37,473 nucleotides of DNA from Paenibacillus sp. DMB20 (GTDB lineage Bacteria; Bacillota; Bacilli; Paenibacillales; Paenibacillaceae). Made by a program: the position numbers and the translations under genes. Every line of letters starts with the position of its first letter. Position 1 is the stretch's first letter. Shown here piece by piece: positions 1 to 8,041 of this stretch. The notes under the pieces were generated by a model, which was given only the letters and a program-made list of their open reading frames with translations, was not told where the DNA came from and did no database searches. The stretch is from contig NZ_LAZU01000048.1 in assembly GCF_000987955.1 (NCBI RefSeq), positions 3,981 to 41,453 of the forward strand, given 5' to 3'.

Positions 1-179
1 CATGGATTCGCTCGATAAAATGATGTGTGAACAAAATCCATTATATGCTCATTCACAATCTCCGGAATCCATGTGTGGGCGTTATTTCATTAATGTCATT
101 AACTTTTAACATGTCGAATAATAAATGAAATTAGGGAAAATGAGAGAACGTTGAAATTTTTGCGTTTTCCAGAAAGAAA
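1..179. other. Left-edge non-coding stretch, nothing recognised
   Basis: This AT-rich stretch lies downstream of the minus-strand recombinase. I see no coding frame with a ribosome site and no clear terminator in it. Confidence 0.5.
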
Positions 180-1097
180 CTATACCCCAATCGGCAGCTG
201 TATCTCCAATCTGGCAATGGCCTCTTCTTTTTCCCGGTTGGTTACATGCGTATAAATCGTCGTTGTTTGAATTGATGAATGCCCTAACAGTTCTTGCACG
301 GTCCGAAGGTCCGCACCTTTTCGAAGCAACATGGTAGCAAAAGAGTGTCTGAGCTTATGGCTGGAATACGATATTCGCTGCAATTCCGGCACATCCGCCT
401 GAAACCGTTCAAATGTTTCCGATGCGATTAGCTGAATATTCCGTATGGATAACCGACGGCCCTTTTGAGATGTAAACAGAGCCTCCTCTTTAGCGCGCCG
501 GGGCTGCAGCCTTTCTGAGACCGCCAGTTCGAGCATGCGCGCAACCGGCTCAGGGATCGGCAGCGACCGCCATTTCCGGCCTTTTCCGAACACGTTTAGG
601 GTTCGATGCTCGGCATTAAAATCCGACAGGTTTAAGGCATGAACCTCGCCAATGCGCAAACCCATGTATGCCATTAGCAGAAAAATGGCGATATTTCTTG
701 TACGATACTTTCCCCGTACAGCCTCGAAGAAACGCAAAAGCTCCTGTTCATTTAGATAAGTTGGGGTTTTGTTCTTCTCGGTTTTCGATTTTTTCACGCC
801 TGCTGCAGGGTTTCTTTCCAGCATTTCAAGCTCGGTCAATGCTTTAAACAGACAATTCACCGCAGCATGCTTTCGGTTCCTGGTCGCGTCGCTAACCCCC
901 CGTTCACGCACGGAAGACAAATACGACATAACATGAAGCTTTTTCACCTGTTCCAGCGGTTTCCCCTTAATCGAAACTAAAAACTCGCGAACATCGCTCA
1001 TATAAGACTTTATCGTATACATCGTATAGCCCGCGTCCTTCATCCAAATCATAAAAGCATCCAGCGGCTCTTCATAGATGTCACTGACCTCGAACAT
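180..1097 (-). CDS. Tyrosine recombinase, XerC/XerD-like
   Basis: This 305-residue protein is a site-specific tyrosine recombinase. An N-terminal SAM-like core-binding domain (about residues 10-95) is followed by a catalytic domain. The catalytic residues are all visible: R148 in GLRIGEV, K172 in GKGRKWR, H247 and R250 in HKLRH, H273 in LGHSS and the nucleophile Y282 in IYTHV. The ATG start has a strong AAGGAGGAG site about 7 bases upstream. The length fits XerC/XerD and the related single-gene recombinases. It stands alone, with no phage genes, excisionase or att repeats around it, so I do not call it a phage integrase. Whether it is the housekeeping XerC or XerD or a paralogue cannot be told from the window, which holds a second, longer recombinase at 8753-9840. 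Confidence 0.9.
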   Translation of the reverse strand: MFEVSDIYEEPLDAFMIWMKDAGYTMYTIKSYMSDVREFLVSIKGKPLEQVKKLHVMSYLSSVRERGVSDATRNRKHAAVNCLFKALTELEMLERNPAAGVKKSKTEKNKTPTYLNEQELLRFFEAVRGKYRTRNIAIFLLMAYMGLRIGEVHALNLSDFNAEHRTLNVFGKGRKWRSLPIPEPVARMLELAVSERLQPRRAKEEALFTSQKGRRLSIRNIQLIASETFERFQADVPELQRISYSSHKLRHSFATMLLRKGADLRTVQELLGHSSIQTTTIYTHVTNREKEEAIARLEIQLPIGV

Positions 1098-1182
1098 GAG
1101 CTTCTCCTCCTTGTGATGAATTATATTTTATCATAAGAGGAGCGCTGCCGGTGAATCAGCTCTGCGTTTTTATTACCTTAAA

Positions 1183-1232
1183 CAGTGAAACAGCCTGCCC
1201 CTTACGAATAGGTAACAGACTGTTTCAACTGC
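1183..1232 (-). terminator. Probable terminator of the gerP operon
   Basis: On the minus strand an inverted repeat (core TGAAACAG paired with CTGTTTCA, extended with mismatches) begins over the gerPE stop codon. It is followed by a poor T tract (GTTTAAGG). The position fits the operon end, but the weak T tract lowers confidence. Confidence 0.5.
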
Positions 1233-1581
1233 CTGATTTTCTAACCCGGCTTTCCAGATCCATTGAAAAATTCGATCCAATTTGGAAGGTCGTCGACAAA
1301 GAAATAGCTAGTACTTTCACATGACCAAGTCGGATTACCGAGCCTGAGACATCTGACTGTATCCTGATATCGTCCCCTTGGGCTTGTTCTTCTTCACTCC
1401 AAACAGGCAGGGGGGCCGTAAAAACCGGATAATCCGCAAAATCAATATTTTCCCGTTCTATCGGTGACGAGTCATATAACCCTGAAGATTTGGAAATAAT
1501 TCGGCCCGTTGAGCCGCAGACGAATGCGGAACTGTTGGAAATGCTGCGAATATCTACACTTTGAACCTTGGAAGATCGCAT
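1225..1581 (-). CDS. gerPE: Spore germination protein GerPE
   Basis: This 118-residue protein matches the GerPE pattern. An N-terminal segment reads VQSVDIRSISNSSAFVCGS, and a C-terminal segment reads VKVLAISLSTTFQIGSN. These are two copies of the (I/V)xxISxSSxxxIG motif that runs through the GerP family. GerP proteins sit in the spore coat and are needed for nutrient germinants to pass to the inner-membrane receptors. It is the last gene of the minus-strand gerP operon, starting 4 bases after gerPD ends, with a weak AAGGTAG ribosome site inside gerPD. No separate gerPF follows, unlike the six-gene Bacillus operon. Confidence 0.85.
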   Translation of the reverse strand: MRSSKVQSVDIRSISNSSAFVCGSTGRIISKSSGLYDSSPIERENIDFADYPVFTAPLPVWSEEEQAQGDDIRIQSDVSGSVIRLGHVKVLAISLSTTFQIGSNFSMDLESRVRKSGS

Positions 1582-1585
1582 AGAT

Positions 1586-1795
1586 CTACCTTGCTGAGGA
1601 CGGATGGTTTATGGAGATGGCCGGTGAAGGCACCGTATCTTCAGGTTCAAGCTCCTGATTTTCCCCCGAACTTTCAAAAACTGACGAGCAATTCATATTA
1701 TGCGTATCTCCTATTAGAAAAACTGAAGATCCGGAAATGGATAAAACCTTAATGGAACCTACCTGTAATTCCTTATTGATGACGTTCATCTTCAT
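1586..1795 (-). CDS. gerPD: Spore germination protein GerPD
   Basis: I place the start at the ATG at 1795, which has AAGGGGG about 7 bases upstream, giving 69 residues. A longer frame to 1945 runs inside gerPC and is not supported. The sequence begins MKMNVINKELQVGSIKVLSI and continues SGSSVFLIGD, a good match to the family pattern of GerPD. It overlaps the end of gerPC by 23 bases, which implies translational coupling. The protein is a coat component acting in germinant access. Confidence 0.85.
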   Translation of the reverse strand: MKMNVINKELQVGSIKVLSISGSSVFLIGDTHNMNCSSVFESSGENQELEPEDTVPSPAISINHPSSAR

Positions 1796-2387
1796 TCGTA
1801 TCCCCCTTTTCCGCAGAATGCAGTTCGATATATTGTTTGACGGCGGCATTGATATCCTGTATGACTTGACTGATGATCGACCTCGAAATTTCTTCGTTAT
1901 TTCTTTGTTCTTCGGAAATGGCAGTCGATTGTTCGAGATAGGCATAAATACGGTGATCTGTTTGTTTTTGCAGATCCTGGATTGCCAATTGAACTTGATG
2001 TTTATTCAGATTGATATTTCTTTCTTTTGCAGCCCTGTAGAACTGATTGGGAACTTCATTCTGCAAATAGTGAATTACCGGTTGCTGAATATCGTTATAT
2101 AAGTGGCTGTACTGTGCCGGCAACGGCCCAATCATCTGACCGTTTACCGTTATTTCCTCAAGATTTTTCCCTTCATTCGGCGTCAATCCTATATTTAAGG
2201 TGCCTTCCAGCTTTTCGATTTTCAACAGTTCAAAATGGTAGTCGATATGTTCAATGTTTGTTTGGTTTTGGTTCATAAGACGTTCGACTTCTCTTCGCAA
2301 TTCCTTCAAGTGATTTTCTATTTGTTCAAGCCTCATGGACTGTGCTCTAAGTTCACAAAAAAGCTGCTGAACGTAATACGGATGCAT
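1773..2387 (-). CDS. gerPC: Spore germination protein GerPC
   Basis: This 204-residue protein has an N-terminal coiled coil (about residues 8-50: QLFCELRAQSMRLEQIENHLKEL and on). A hydrophilic domain follows with the conserved stretch IEKLEGTLNIGL-PNEG. Length, coiled coil and position between gerPB and gerPD fit GerPC, the largest member of the operon. The ATG at 2387 has an excellent AGGAGGGG site. Like the rest of the operon it should be made in the mother cell late in sporulation and placed in the coat. A strongly acidic, hydrophilic C-terminus overlaps gerPD. Confidence 0.88.
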   Translation of the reverse strand: MHPYYVQQLFCELRAQSMRLEQIENHLKELRREVERLMNQNQTNIEHIDYHFELLKIEKLEGTLNIGLTPNEGKNLEEITVNGQMIGPLPAQYSHLYNDIQQPVIHYLQNEVPNQFYRAAKERNINLNKHQVQLAIQDLQKQTDHRIYAYLEQSTAISEEQRNNEEISRSIISQVIQDINAAVKQYIELHSAEKGDTNEDERHQ

Positions 2388-2398
2388 GCATTCCCCTC

Positions 2399-2659
2399 CT
2401 ATGGTTCATTGTATGCCGTATCCGATACAGTCATTCTGCGCGGATAAAGAAGTGCAGGCGAAGGCAGAGGAACCCGTGACATCCTGTCGTTGGAATTGCT
2501 TTCGGAAAAAGCATCATTCTGATCAATCGGTAAAGCCCCTAAATTGTGAGATCGAGCGTTTATTCTGCCAGACGTGCCAATTTGAAGTATCGAGGAATTG
2601 GAGACCGTTCCGATTTTCAAATGATTTACCGTAATGCATTGATAAACCGAATAATTCAT
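2399..2659 (-). CDS. gerPB: Spore germination protein GerPB
   Basis: I choose the ATG at 2659 (MNYSVYQCITVNHLKIGTV) over the GTG at 2668. The family begins MNFYxxQ in the same way, and the GAGG ribosome site is too near the GTG. The 86-residue product contains SNSSILQIGTSG, the GerPB signature. A hydrophilic, less conserved tail follows. It lies 14 bases downstream of gerPA/F in the same operon. Confidence 0.87.
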   Translation of the reverse strand: MNYSVYQCITVNHLKIGTVSNSSILQIGTSGRINARSHNLGALPIDQNDAFSESNSNDRMSRVPLPSPALLYPRRMTVSDTAYNEP

Positions 2660-2673
2660 ATCATCCACATCCT

Positions 2674-2904
2674 CTAGACAGGGGATACTTGGTCAACCGC
2701 ATCCGTATCCAGCGTATTTGTGGTGCTGGCCTGGTTATTTGTAATGCTCGACCCGGTTCCGATGGTGTCACCTATAGAAAAGGAGTTCGCACCCGCGTGA
2801 AGTTTTGAATTGCTGTTTAATACAACGGCGGCCGTATTTCCTATTAAGACCGTTGAGCTGGGGCCAACGTTGTTGATTTTTATATTGCCGACAATCGAAA
2901 CCAC
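2674..2904 (-). CDS. Spore germination protein GerPA/GerPF type
   Basis: The first gene of the operon. I place the start at the GTG at 2904 (product MVSIVGNIKINNVGP and on, 76 residues). It is preceded by GGGGGAG at 5-6 bases and agrees with the family start MPxIVGxxKIN. The upstream ATG at 2934 would lie on the predicted promoter. The HAGANSFSIGD segment and the acidic NTLDTDAVDQ tail are typical of GerPA and GerPF, which are paralogues of each other, so I do not give one letter. The protein is a small coat component required for germinant permeability. Confidence 0.87.
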   Translation of the reverse strand: MVSIVGNIKINNVGPSSTVLIGNTAAVVLNSNSKLHAGANSFSIGDTIGTGSSITNNQASTTNTLDTDAVDQVSPV

Positions 2905-2931
2905 AAACACTCCCCCTTCAGAGTCATATGT

Positions 2932-2959
2932 CATTCTATGTAGTTGTTTGCCTAGGTGT
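2932..2959 (-). promoter_or_regulatory. Candidate sigma-K promoter of gerP
   Basis: On the minus strand an AC (-35, 2958-2959) is followed after 17 bases by CATAGAATG (2932-2940). This resembles the sigma-K pattern AC-N16/17-CATAnnnTA. Transcription would start near 2926, just ahead of the GGGGGAG site of the GTG start. gerP operons are known sigma-K targets in Bacillus. The -10 match has one mismatch in its TA. Confidence 0.45.
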
Positions 2960-2988
2960 CACTGATAAAAGCATTCGCCCATATAATG
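2960..2988 (+). promoter_or_regulatory. Candidate sigma-K promoter of the Hsp20-like gene
   Basis: CAC at 2960-2962 is followed after 17 bases by CATATAATG (2980-2988), close to the sigma-K pattern. Its -35 abuts the -35 of the divergent gerP promoter. Transcription would start near 2995, directly before GGAGG at 3001. Confidence 0.45.
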
Positions 2989-3011
2989 GAGAAAAACGAG
3001 GGAGGCTCCTC

Positions 3012-3464
3012 ATGATGAGTTCGGAACCTACAAATCCCCTGGACTGGCTGAATCAAGACCCTTTTTTCAAAAAACATTTTCCCTTTAAAACGCTGGAGGA
3101 CCAATGGAGACTTGATCCAAATCAAGTGGACAGTTATGTACAAAACATCATTAACCAAGCAACCACTTCCGGCTTTATGGACGGCGTTTCGAGCCTTCGA
3201 TACGAACATTTCGATATGCATGATACATTGGTGACCATGATACGAATTCCTAAGCGGATTCACCCTGAGAGCATTTGGGTCCAGCTTAGCAGAACCCAAA
3301 TCAAAGTGAACGGATTGAAAGATAAGGAGAGCGAACTGATTAAACTGCCGGTTCCGGTGAATCCGGACCGGACCAAGGCTACTTACAAACAAGGCTCATT
3401 GCAGCTTAGAATGCCCAAACTGTCATCCGGTCGTTTTAAAGACGTATTTATTCGATATTTATAG
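3012..3464 (+). CDS. Hsp20/alpha-crystallin-like spore protein (GerT-like)
   Basis: This 150-residue protein begins at the ATG at 3012, with GGAGG 6 bases upstream. The longer frame to 2928 has no ribosome site and would overlap the promoter. The C-terminal two-thirds reads as an alpha-crystallin fold: HDTLVTMIRIPKRIHPESI, IKVNGLKDKES and a final strand GSLQLRMPKLSSGRFKDVFIRYL. The N-terminus is short and lacks the usual chaperone flanks. In Bacillus cereus the Hsp20-like GerT is a coat protein affecting germination, and here the gene is divergent from gerP with a similar promoter. I infer a coat role, but equivalence with GerT is not proven. Confidence 0.7.
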   Translation: MMSSEPTNPLDWLNQDPFFKKHFPFKTLEDQWRLDPNQVDSYVQNIINQATTSGFMDGVSSLRYEHFDMHDTLVTMIRIPKRIHPESIWVQLSRTQIKVNGLKDKESELIKLPVPVNPDRTKATYKQGSLQLRMPKLSSGRFKDVFIRYL

Positions 3465-3540
3465 GAATATAGGCAGTCACTTGCCAATCATGATGTCCCT
3501 CCCCCTCATTATGAATGAATAAAAAATGCTTCTAAAATGA

Positions 3541-3575
3541 AACAGCGTATAATTTATGTTATACGCTGTTTTTAT
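3541..3575 (+). terminator. Rho-independent terminator of the Hsp20-like gene
   Basis: A perfect 12-bp stem (AACAGCGTATAA paired with TTATACGCTGTT, loop TTTATG) is followed by TTTAT, about 75 bases after the stop codon. Confidence 0.85.
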
Positions 3576-3942
3576 CATAAGCTTTTTCTCTTTTTATTGA
3601 GGGCTTTCCTTATCTACAGATTAGCGAATTAGCAGATTGTTTTTAGTTAACATAATATTATTTATGTACTTTTCAGACTTCCTATTCATCTTCACCTCCA
3701 CTCGCTGCTTTCAGCGCATGATCCTGGGTGCTGCGTAGCTGAGGCCCCCCTCCCCAGTTCGGTTAACTTTCGTTTTACAGGACCTTGTTACCATGAGTTC
3801 ATTTATAGGGAGATGTATCCGTTGTGTTGAAAGTATATGTGGCAAAGGTGAGAGATATATTTTTTTGTTTATTATTATGAATTTTTCATGTATTGTTTTT
3901 TTTCATTTATAGAAAATTGTTTGTTCTTCTCATGAAAAGGAA
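3576..3942. other. Non-coding interval with a GC-rich structured patch
   Basis: There is no large gene here. An AT-rich background is interrupted at 3690-3780 by a GC-rich patch with short hairpins, next to the possible small ORF. A 16-base sequence at 3873-3888 recurs exactly at 7455-7470. Confidence 0.4.
3621..3689 (-). CDS. Possible 22-residue peptide with a strong ribosome site
   Basis: On the minus strand GGAGGTG lies 5 bases before an ATG at 3689. The frame runs 22 codons (MNRKSEKYINNIMLTKNNLL and two more) to a TAA at 3621. The peptide is basic and hydrophilic, with no membrane segment. Upstream (3690-3780) the same strand carries several short inverted repeats: CTGGG/CCCAG, GAGG/CCTC and GCTG/CAGC. 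It could be a leader peptide, a small RNA with a chance frame, or a decayed gene. I know no homologue. Confidence 0.3.
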   Translation of the reverse strand: MNRKSEKYINNIMLTKNNLLIR

Positions 3943-3986
3943 AGGCAAGCCTCAAGGGTCGGTTTTCGGTCCCTTTTGACTTGCCT
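3943..3986 (-). terminator. Terminator of the sugar ABC operon
   Basis: On the minus strand a long stem has outer AGGCAAG paired with CTTGCCT and inner GGG paired with CCC, with mismatches between. It is followed by TTTCCTTTTC and lies 22 bases after the stop of the last permease gene. Confidence 0.75.
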
Positions 3987-4007
3987 AAGGCCAAACATGT
4001 TAATGGA

Positions 4008-4881
4008 TCAGCCTTTTACTGCCCCTTCCGTCAATCCTTTTTCGATAAATTTGGAAATGAACAAATAAACGACCAGTACGGGAATCACCGTTAGCGACAC
4101 AGCGGTTGCCATCAAACCGAAATCCGTTCCGTATTGGGAGCTGATTTCGTTCAGCAAAGCCACAATCGGACGAACGTTTTCTTTATTGACAAAAATCAGC
4201 GCCGAGAACAAATCGTTATACGACCATAAAAATACGAAGATGCTGACCGATGCAAAGACCGGACGTGAAATCGGAACAAATACCTTCAAGAACATTTGCC
4301 ACCGGCTGCAGCCGTCAATGAACGCCGCGTCTTCCAAATCTTTCGGAATCGTTGCCATATAGCCGGCAATGACAAGAATGGCAAACGTCAGGTTTCCGGC
4401 GGTCTGCGGCAAAATCAACCCCAGATACGTATTGACAAGACTGGTCTTGATCAAAATCTCATAGACCGGCACCACCGTCGCAAAAGCCGGTATCAACAAA
4501 GTCGCATATAAAACGGAATAAACAAGCCTCTTCCCTTTGAAGTTGAATCTGGCCAGTATATACGCCGCCAATCCGCCGAGCAGCAGGACGAGCAGCACGG
4601 CGCTTCCGGACATGATTAAGCTGTTAATGTAACTCTTGCCGATGTTGATCCGGTCAAATGCATTCTGGTAATTGGCCCAGATCGGATCAAATGCTATTTT
4701 AAAGGAATTGTTCATTACATCCCTGGACGCTTTAAAAGAGTTGTTTACAATCCAGAACAGCGGATAGATCGTTGTCAGGGACCAAGCTGTCAAAATAACA
4801 TACATCAAGGCGGTGCTTAAACGGAAACGGCTTTTTTTTATTGGGCCGAACGCTATGTTCCTCGTTAATGGTTAACTGCAT
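4008..4881 (-). CDS. Sugar ABC transporter permease, MalG-type (frame break in A8 run)
   Basis: The second integral-membrane permease of a carbohydrate (CUT1-type) ABC importer. The ATG at 4881 (MQLTINEEHSVRPNKKK) has GGGGTG about 8 bases upstream. After the run at 4832-4839 the frame is shifted; with seven instead of eight A the protein reads through as 290 residues, the usual size. About six membrane segments are visible. The cytoplasmic EAA loop appears as EDAAFIDGCSRWQMFLKVFVPIS, where the ATPase docks. It ends LTEGAVKG, the typical C-terminus of the family. It lies 21 bases after the upstream permease. No ATPase gene is present, so a shared MsmK/MsmX-type ATPase encoded elsewhere is likely. 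Confidence 0.85.
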
Positions 4882-4902
4882 GATACTACACCCCTATACT
4901 GC

Positions 4903-5762
4903 TTAGTATGTAATTTCGTCTCTCTTTAACAGACGGTTGGCTAGCATGGCCAGCACCACGCCGAACACGACCATATAGATCGCCACGGTTGAGCCGTAAC
5001 CAAAGTTTTGGTCGACCATCGCTTTTTTGTACATATAGGTTCCCAACACTTCTGTACCATTTTGACCGGATGTGATTACCCAAATAAACTCAAACACCTT
5101 CAAGGTACCTGTAATTGCCAGTGTAATAACAACCTTGATATCGCTCATGATCAAGGGAATGGTCAATTTTGTCGTTTTCTTAAAGCCCGTGATGCCTTCA
5201 AGTTTGGCCGCTTCATAAAAGTCCGAAGGAATTTTGGACATGGCGGTCAGGAATAAAACAAAGTAAAATCCCACATAATGCCAAACCGTAGGTATGGAAA
5301 CCGCCTTGAGTGCGTTTTTCTCATCAAGCCACAAAATTTTATCAATGCCGAAATTGGCCAACAAGTTATTTAGAAGACCGAAATTATAGTTGTAAAAAAA
5401 GAACAAACAACAGTGAAATTGCCGTCCCCGAAATAACGACAGGGAAAAAGAACACCGTGCGATAAAACCCTTTTAGCTTGCTGATGTTATCGACCAGTAC
5501 CGCCAAAACCAAAGCGATGCCGACCTGTAACACAATGACGTAAACCATGATTTCCAACGTATGCAGAGTTGCCGAGCCTAAAAGGTTATCCGTAAACAAT
5601 CGTTCATAATTATCAAATCCGACAAATTTCTTGTCAAAAAAAGCCCGTTGTCCGATAGAAGCTGAGATATAAGCTTTTAAAAAACGGATAATACAGAAAG
5701 ATGGCCATCAACGCTGCCGCCGGAAACAAAAACATCAAGATATACTTGCGATCACCCTTCAT
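4903..5762 (-). CDS. Sugar ABC transporter permease, MalF/UgpA-type (two frame breaks)
   Basis: The first permease of the importer. The start at 5762 (MKGDRKYILMFLFPAAALMA) is favoured over the ATG six bases upstream, because AAAGGTG sits 6 bases before it. The reading frame breaks at two 7-base runs (5636-5642 and 5394-5400). Removing one base from each gives 285 residues, a normal size, with six membrane segments and the EAA loop EAAKLEGITGFKKTTKLTIPL. The end is ANRLLKRDEITY. It follows the lipoprotein gene and precedes the second permease, all on one strand. Confidence 0.85.
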
Positions 5763-5879
5763 TTTCATCACCTTTGATGTTTATTTTTCTCGAATGGATC
5801 CGAGCAAATGATTGCGCCGCCCTTTATAGTCAAAGGGGCGGCGCGATATTCCCTATAGGTAACCGTAGCTTACCGAAAC

Positions 5880-7215
5880 CTATTTCTTGTTGGCATCTTC
5901 AACCTTCTTGGCTTCTTCAAGCGCTTGAGCCGGTGTCTTGGATCCCGTTACGACAGGCTGCACACTGGCACGAAGATTGGAGAACGTTTCTTGCGATACT
6001 TTGCTGTCCACCGGCGAGTTGATCGAAGCAGCCTTGGCTGCCATCGCAAAACCGTCAAGCGCAACCTGAGGAAGGCCGGTTACTTCTACCTCTGCCGCAG
6101 GCGTTCCGCCATTGGCTGTAGCGATTTTTTGAATGCTTGCCGGAGACGTTAAATGTTTAAGAAGTTCAATCGTAATGTCTTTTTTGTCGGCATTATCATA
6201 GGTTGCTTTGGAAAGGTAGAAGCCTGTTCCGAAACCGCCTACGATATCGTTGCCGCTGCCCGCTCCGCCAGGAATGGCCGGGAATGGGATGACTGTCGAA
6301 TTATTCTTCACATCGTCGCTCCAGCCTCCGATTGCCCAGGAACCTTCAAGAATCATGGCTGCAAGTCCTTCGCTGTAGTAATTGCCCGCCATGCCAAGAT
6401 CGATGGTAGCCGCGTCTTTAGGGAAGGCTCCAAGTTCGTGAAGCTCTTTCAAGGCAGCATAGCCTTTCTCCCAGTTCGGATCAATCCCGTCGATCAAGCC
6501 TTTTTTCTGCCCTTCCGGACCCGCAGCAGCCAGAATGGCATGCTCAACCACGTAATGGGACTGGTCGAATGGAGCCGAGATCGGAATGATTCCTTTTTCG
6601 GAAAGGGTCTTAGCCGCTTTTTTTCAGCTTATCCCAATCCGTTGGGAGCTCCAGTCCGTTTTCTTCAAAAATCTTTTTATTCACAAACAGTCCTTCATAA
6701 AAACCCGTCAAAGGTACGGCGTAAATGTTACCGTCCTTCTGCTTGGCCAACTCCAGCGCATCCGGAATAAAGCCCTTTTTCCAGTCCGGGTTGGCGTCCA
6801 GGATTTCATTCATCGGAACGACCTTACCGGCATTGACAAACCCTTCTGCGTCAGCTCCGATAAAATAGAAAAGCAGGTCCGGCTCATTTCCGCTGTTCAT
6901 ATCCGTATTCACTTTGGTTCTGAAACCGTCGTCATTTGCGGACATGACGTCATTTTCGATTTTGACGTTCGGATGTTTTGCTGTAAACTCATCCAGCACG
7001 CCTTGGAAAGCATCCCGAGCGGCATCCGTTCCCCCGAACGTGGAGAAGACGCGCAGCTTGACTTCTTTATCCTCGGTTTTTGGCGCCTCGGTCGTCGGCG
7101 TCTTCGACTCTCCGTCTGCCGGAGGCGAGGCCGTTTTGGACCCGTTGCCGCAAGCCGCCATAAACATGGTGAGCAGCAGCATGACGCTCAGAAGAAGTAA
7201 TGAAGACCTTTTCAT
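5880..7215 (-). CDS. Extracellular sugar-binding lipoprotein, family 1 (frame break in A7 run)
   Basis: The substrate-binding protein of the importer. A signal peptide (MKRSSLLLLSVMLLLTMFM) ends in the lipobox AAC, so it should be anchored by lipid at Cys22 outside the membrane. An acidic linker rich in E, K and T follows. The mature domain starts KLRVFSTFGGTDAARDAFQG, the standard fold-start of family 1 binding proteins. The frame breaks at 6618-6624; with six A it continues LKKAAKTLSEKGIIPIS and gives 444 residues, the family length. The ribosome site is AAGGGGG. Specificity cannot be read from sequence. The operon has no linked regulator or glycosidase. Confidence 0.87.
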
Positions 7216-7518
7216 TTTTCCTAATCCCCCTTAATCGTTATAATTGGCAAATATTTCTCTTCGCTGCCTAAACAAAGTTTATGTCAACCAAACTGGCATT
7301 CAAAGGGGGAGATTCCTCTAAATGGGGGACAAAAATATAAGCTTGATTTTTTTGTTGAAAGGGTTGTAATATGTTTCTTTTTTTCTAAAAAAATGAACTA
7401 AGCACAGTTAACACGCTGCCTATCAGGGGATGTACTAAAAACATTTTGAATTTCTATTATGAATTTTTCACATAATGATTTTTTTATAGTTTATACTGAA
7501 AATAAACAGAAAAAAAAA
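7216..7518. other. Upstream region of the sugar ABC operon
   Basis: On the minus strand there is a perfect -35-like TTGACA (7282-7287), but I find no -10 at 16-18 bases, so I do not call a promoter. Upstream of it two GGGGGA direct repeats (plus strand 7305-7310 and 7324-7329) are 19 bases apart and could be an activator site. The rest is AT-rich. Confidence 0.35.
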
Positions 7519-7540
7519 ACGCCTATTCAGGCGTCCTTTC
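7519..7540 (-). terminator. Terminator after the aldo/keto reductase remnant
   Basis: On the minus strand ACGCCT pairs with AGGCGT across a four-base loop, followed by about ten T (7509-7518). It is a compact rho-independent terminator for the minus strand. Confidence 0.7.
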
Positions 7541-7654
7541 GAAACATGAAGCAAGTCCGGCGGTTCGGCACAAAAACCATCGTTGGTGAAGCCCCGATTT
7601 AATTTTACTTAAATCTGACAGTTTACATAATATACATAATGTAAATTAATATCA

Positions 7655-8008
7655 TTAAATTTCTCCAACCCAATCTTGCCCGGCAACCTCTTTCCAGCGT
7701 TCGCGAATCGCATGGTACTGCTCCTCGGATAACGTAGTTCCGTCGCCAGCATGGTAGCATTCTCCTCCCAACGATCCGGTTTGGCCTTGCCGATAATCGC
7801 GGTAGCGACTCCAGGCGTACTAAGCGTAAATTTCAGCGCATGTTTGACTCCTTCCTGAACATCCGCCAAAAAAATCGCAATTAAGCTTTCCCAAACGCTT
7901 CCAGTAAGGATAAGCATAATCCGTATCGCATATGGTTTCATGCTTCCATGCTACATTTGCCACCGGCCGTTTGGCGATGATCCCCATCCCCCTTTCGACC
8001 GCATCACT
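7655..8008 (-). pseudogene. Aldo/keto reductase, C-terminal fragment only
   Basis: Read with two frame corrections, this encodes roughly the last 115 residues of an aldo/keto reductase. The pieces are DAVERGMGIIAKRPVANVAW, then CDTDYAYPYWKRL, then VQEGVKHALKFTLSTPGVAT-AIIGKAKPDRWEENA, then LSEEQYHAIRERWKEVAGQD. These cover the last barrel strands and the NADPH-binding tail. The N-terminal two-thirds, with the catalytic Asp, Tyr, Lys and His, is missing: upstream only stops and no start are found. One break is an extra T in a 7-base run (7868-7874). The other looks like a lost G near 7737. The truncation shows a real remnant, whatever the cause of the breaks. Confidence 0.75.
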
Positions 8009-8041
8009 TACTTTAATTAATATTATGAATCATTTATGTCA

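Noticed and set aside
180..1097. Phage integrase marking a prophage or genomic island
   Set aside because: No other phage genes, no tRNA, and no direct repeats suggesting att sites were seen nearby.
4832..4839. Programmed ribosomal frameshifting at A-rich slippery runs
   Set aside because: The same pattern occurs in 13 unrelated genes, in A, T and G/C runs and in runs as short as five, with no shared stimulatory structure.
7216..7300. Sigma-A promoter for the sugar ABC operon at TTGACA
   Set aside because: No acceptable -10 at 16-18 bases from the perfect -35-like sequence.
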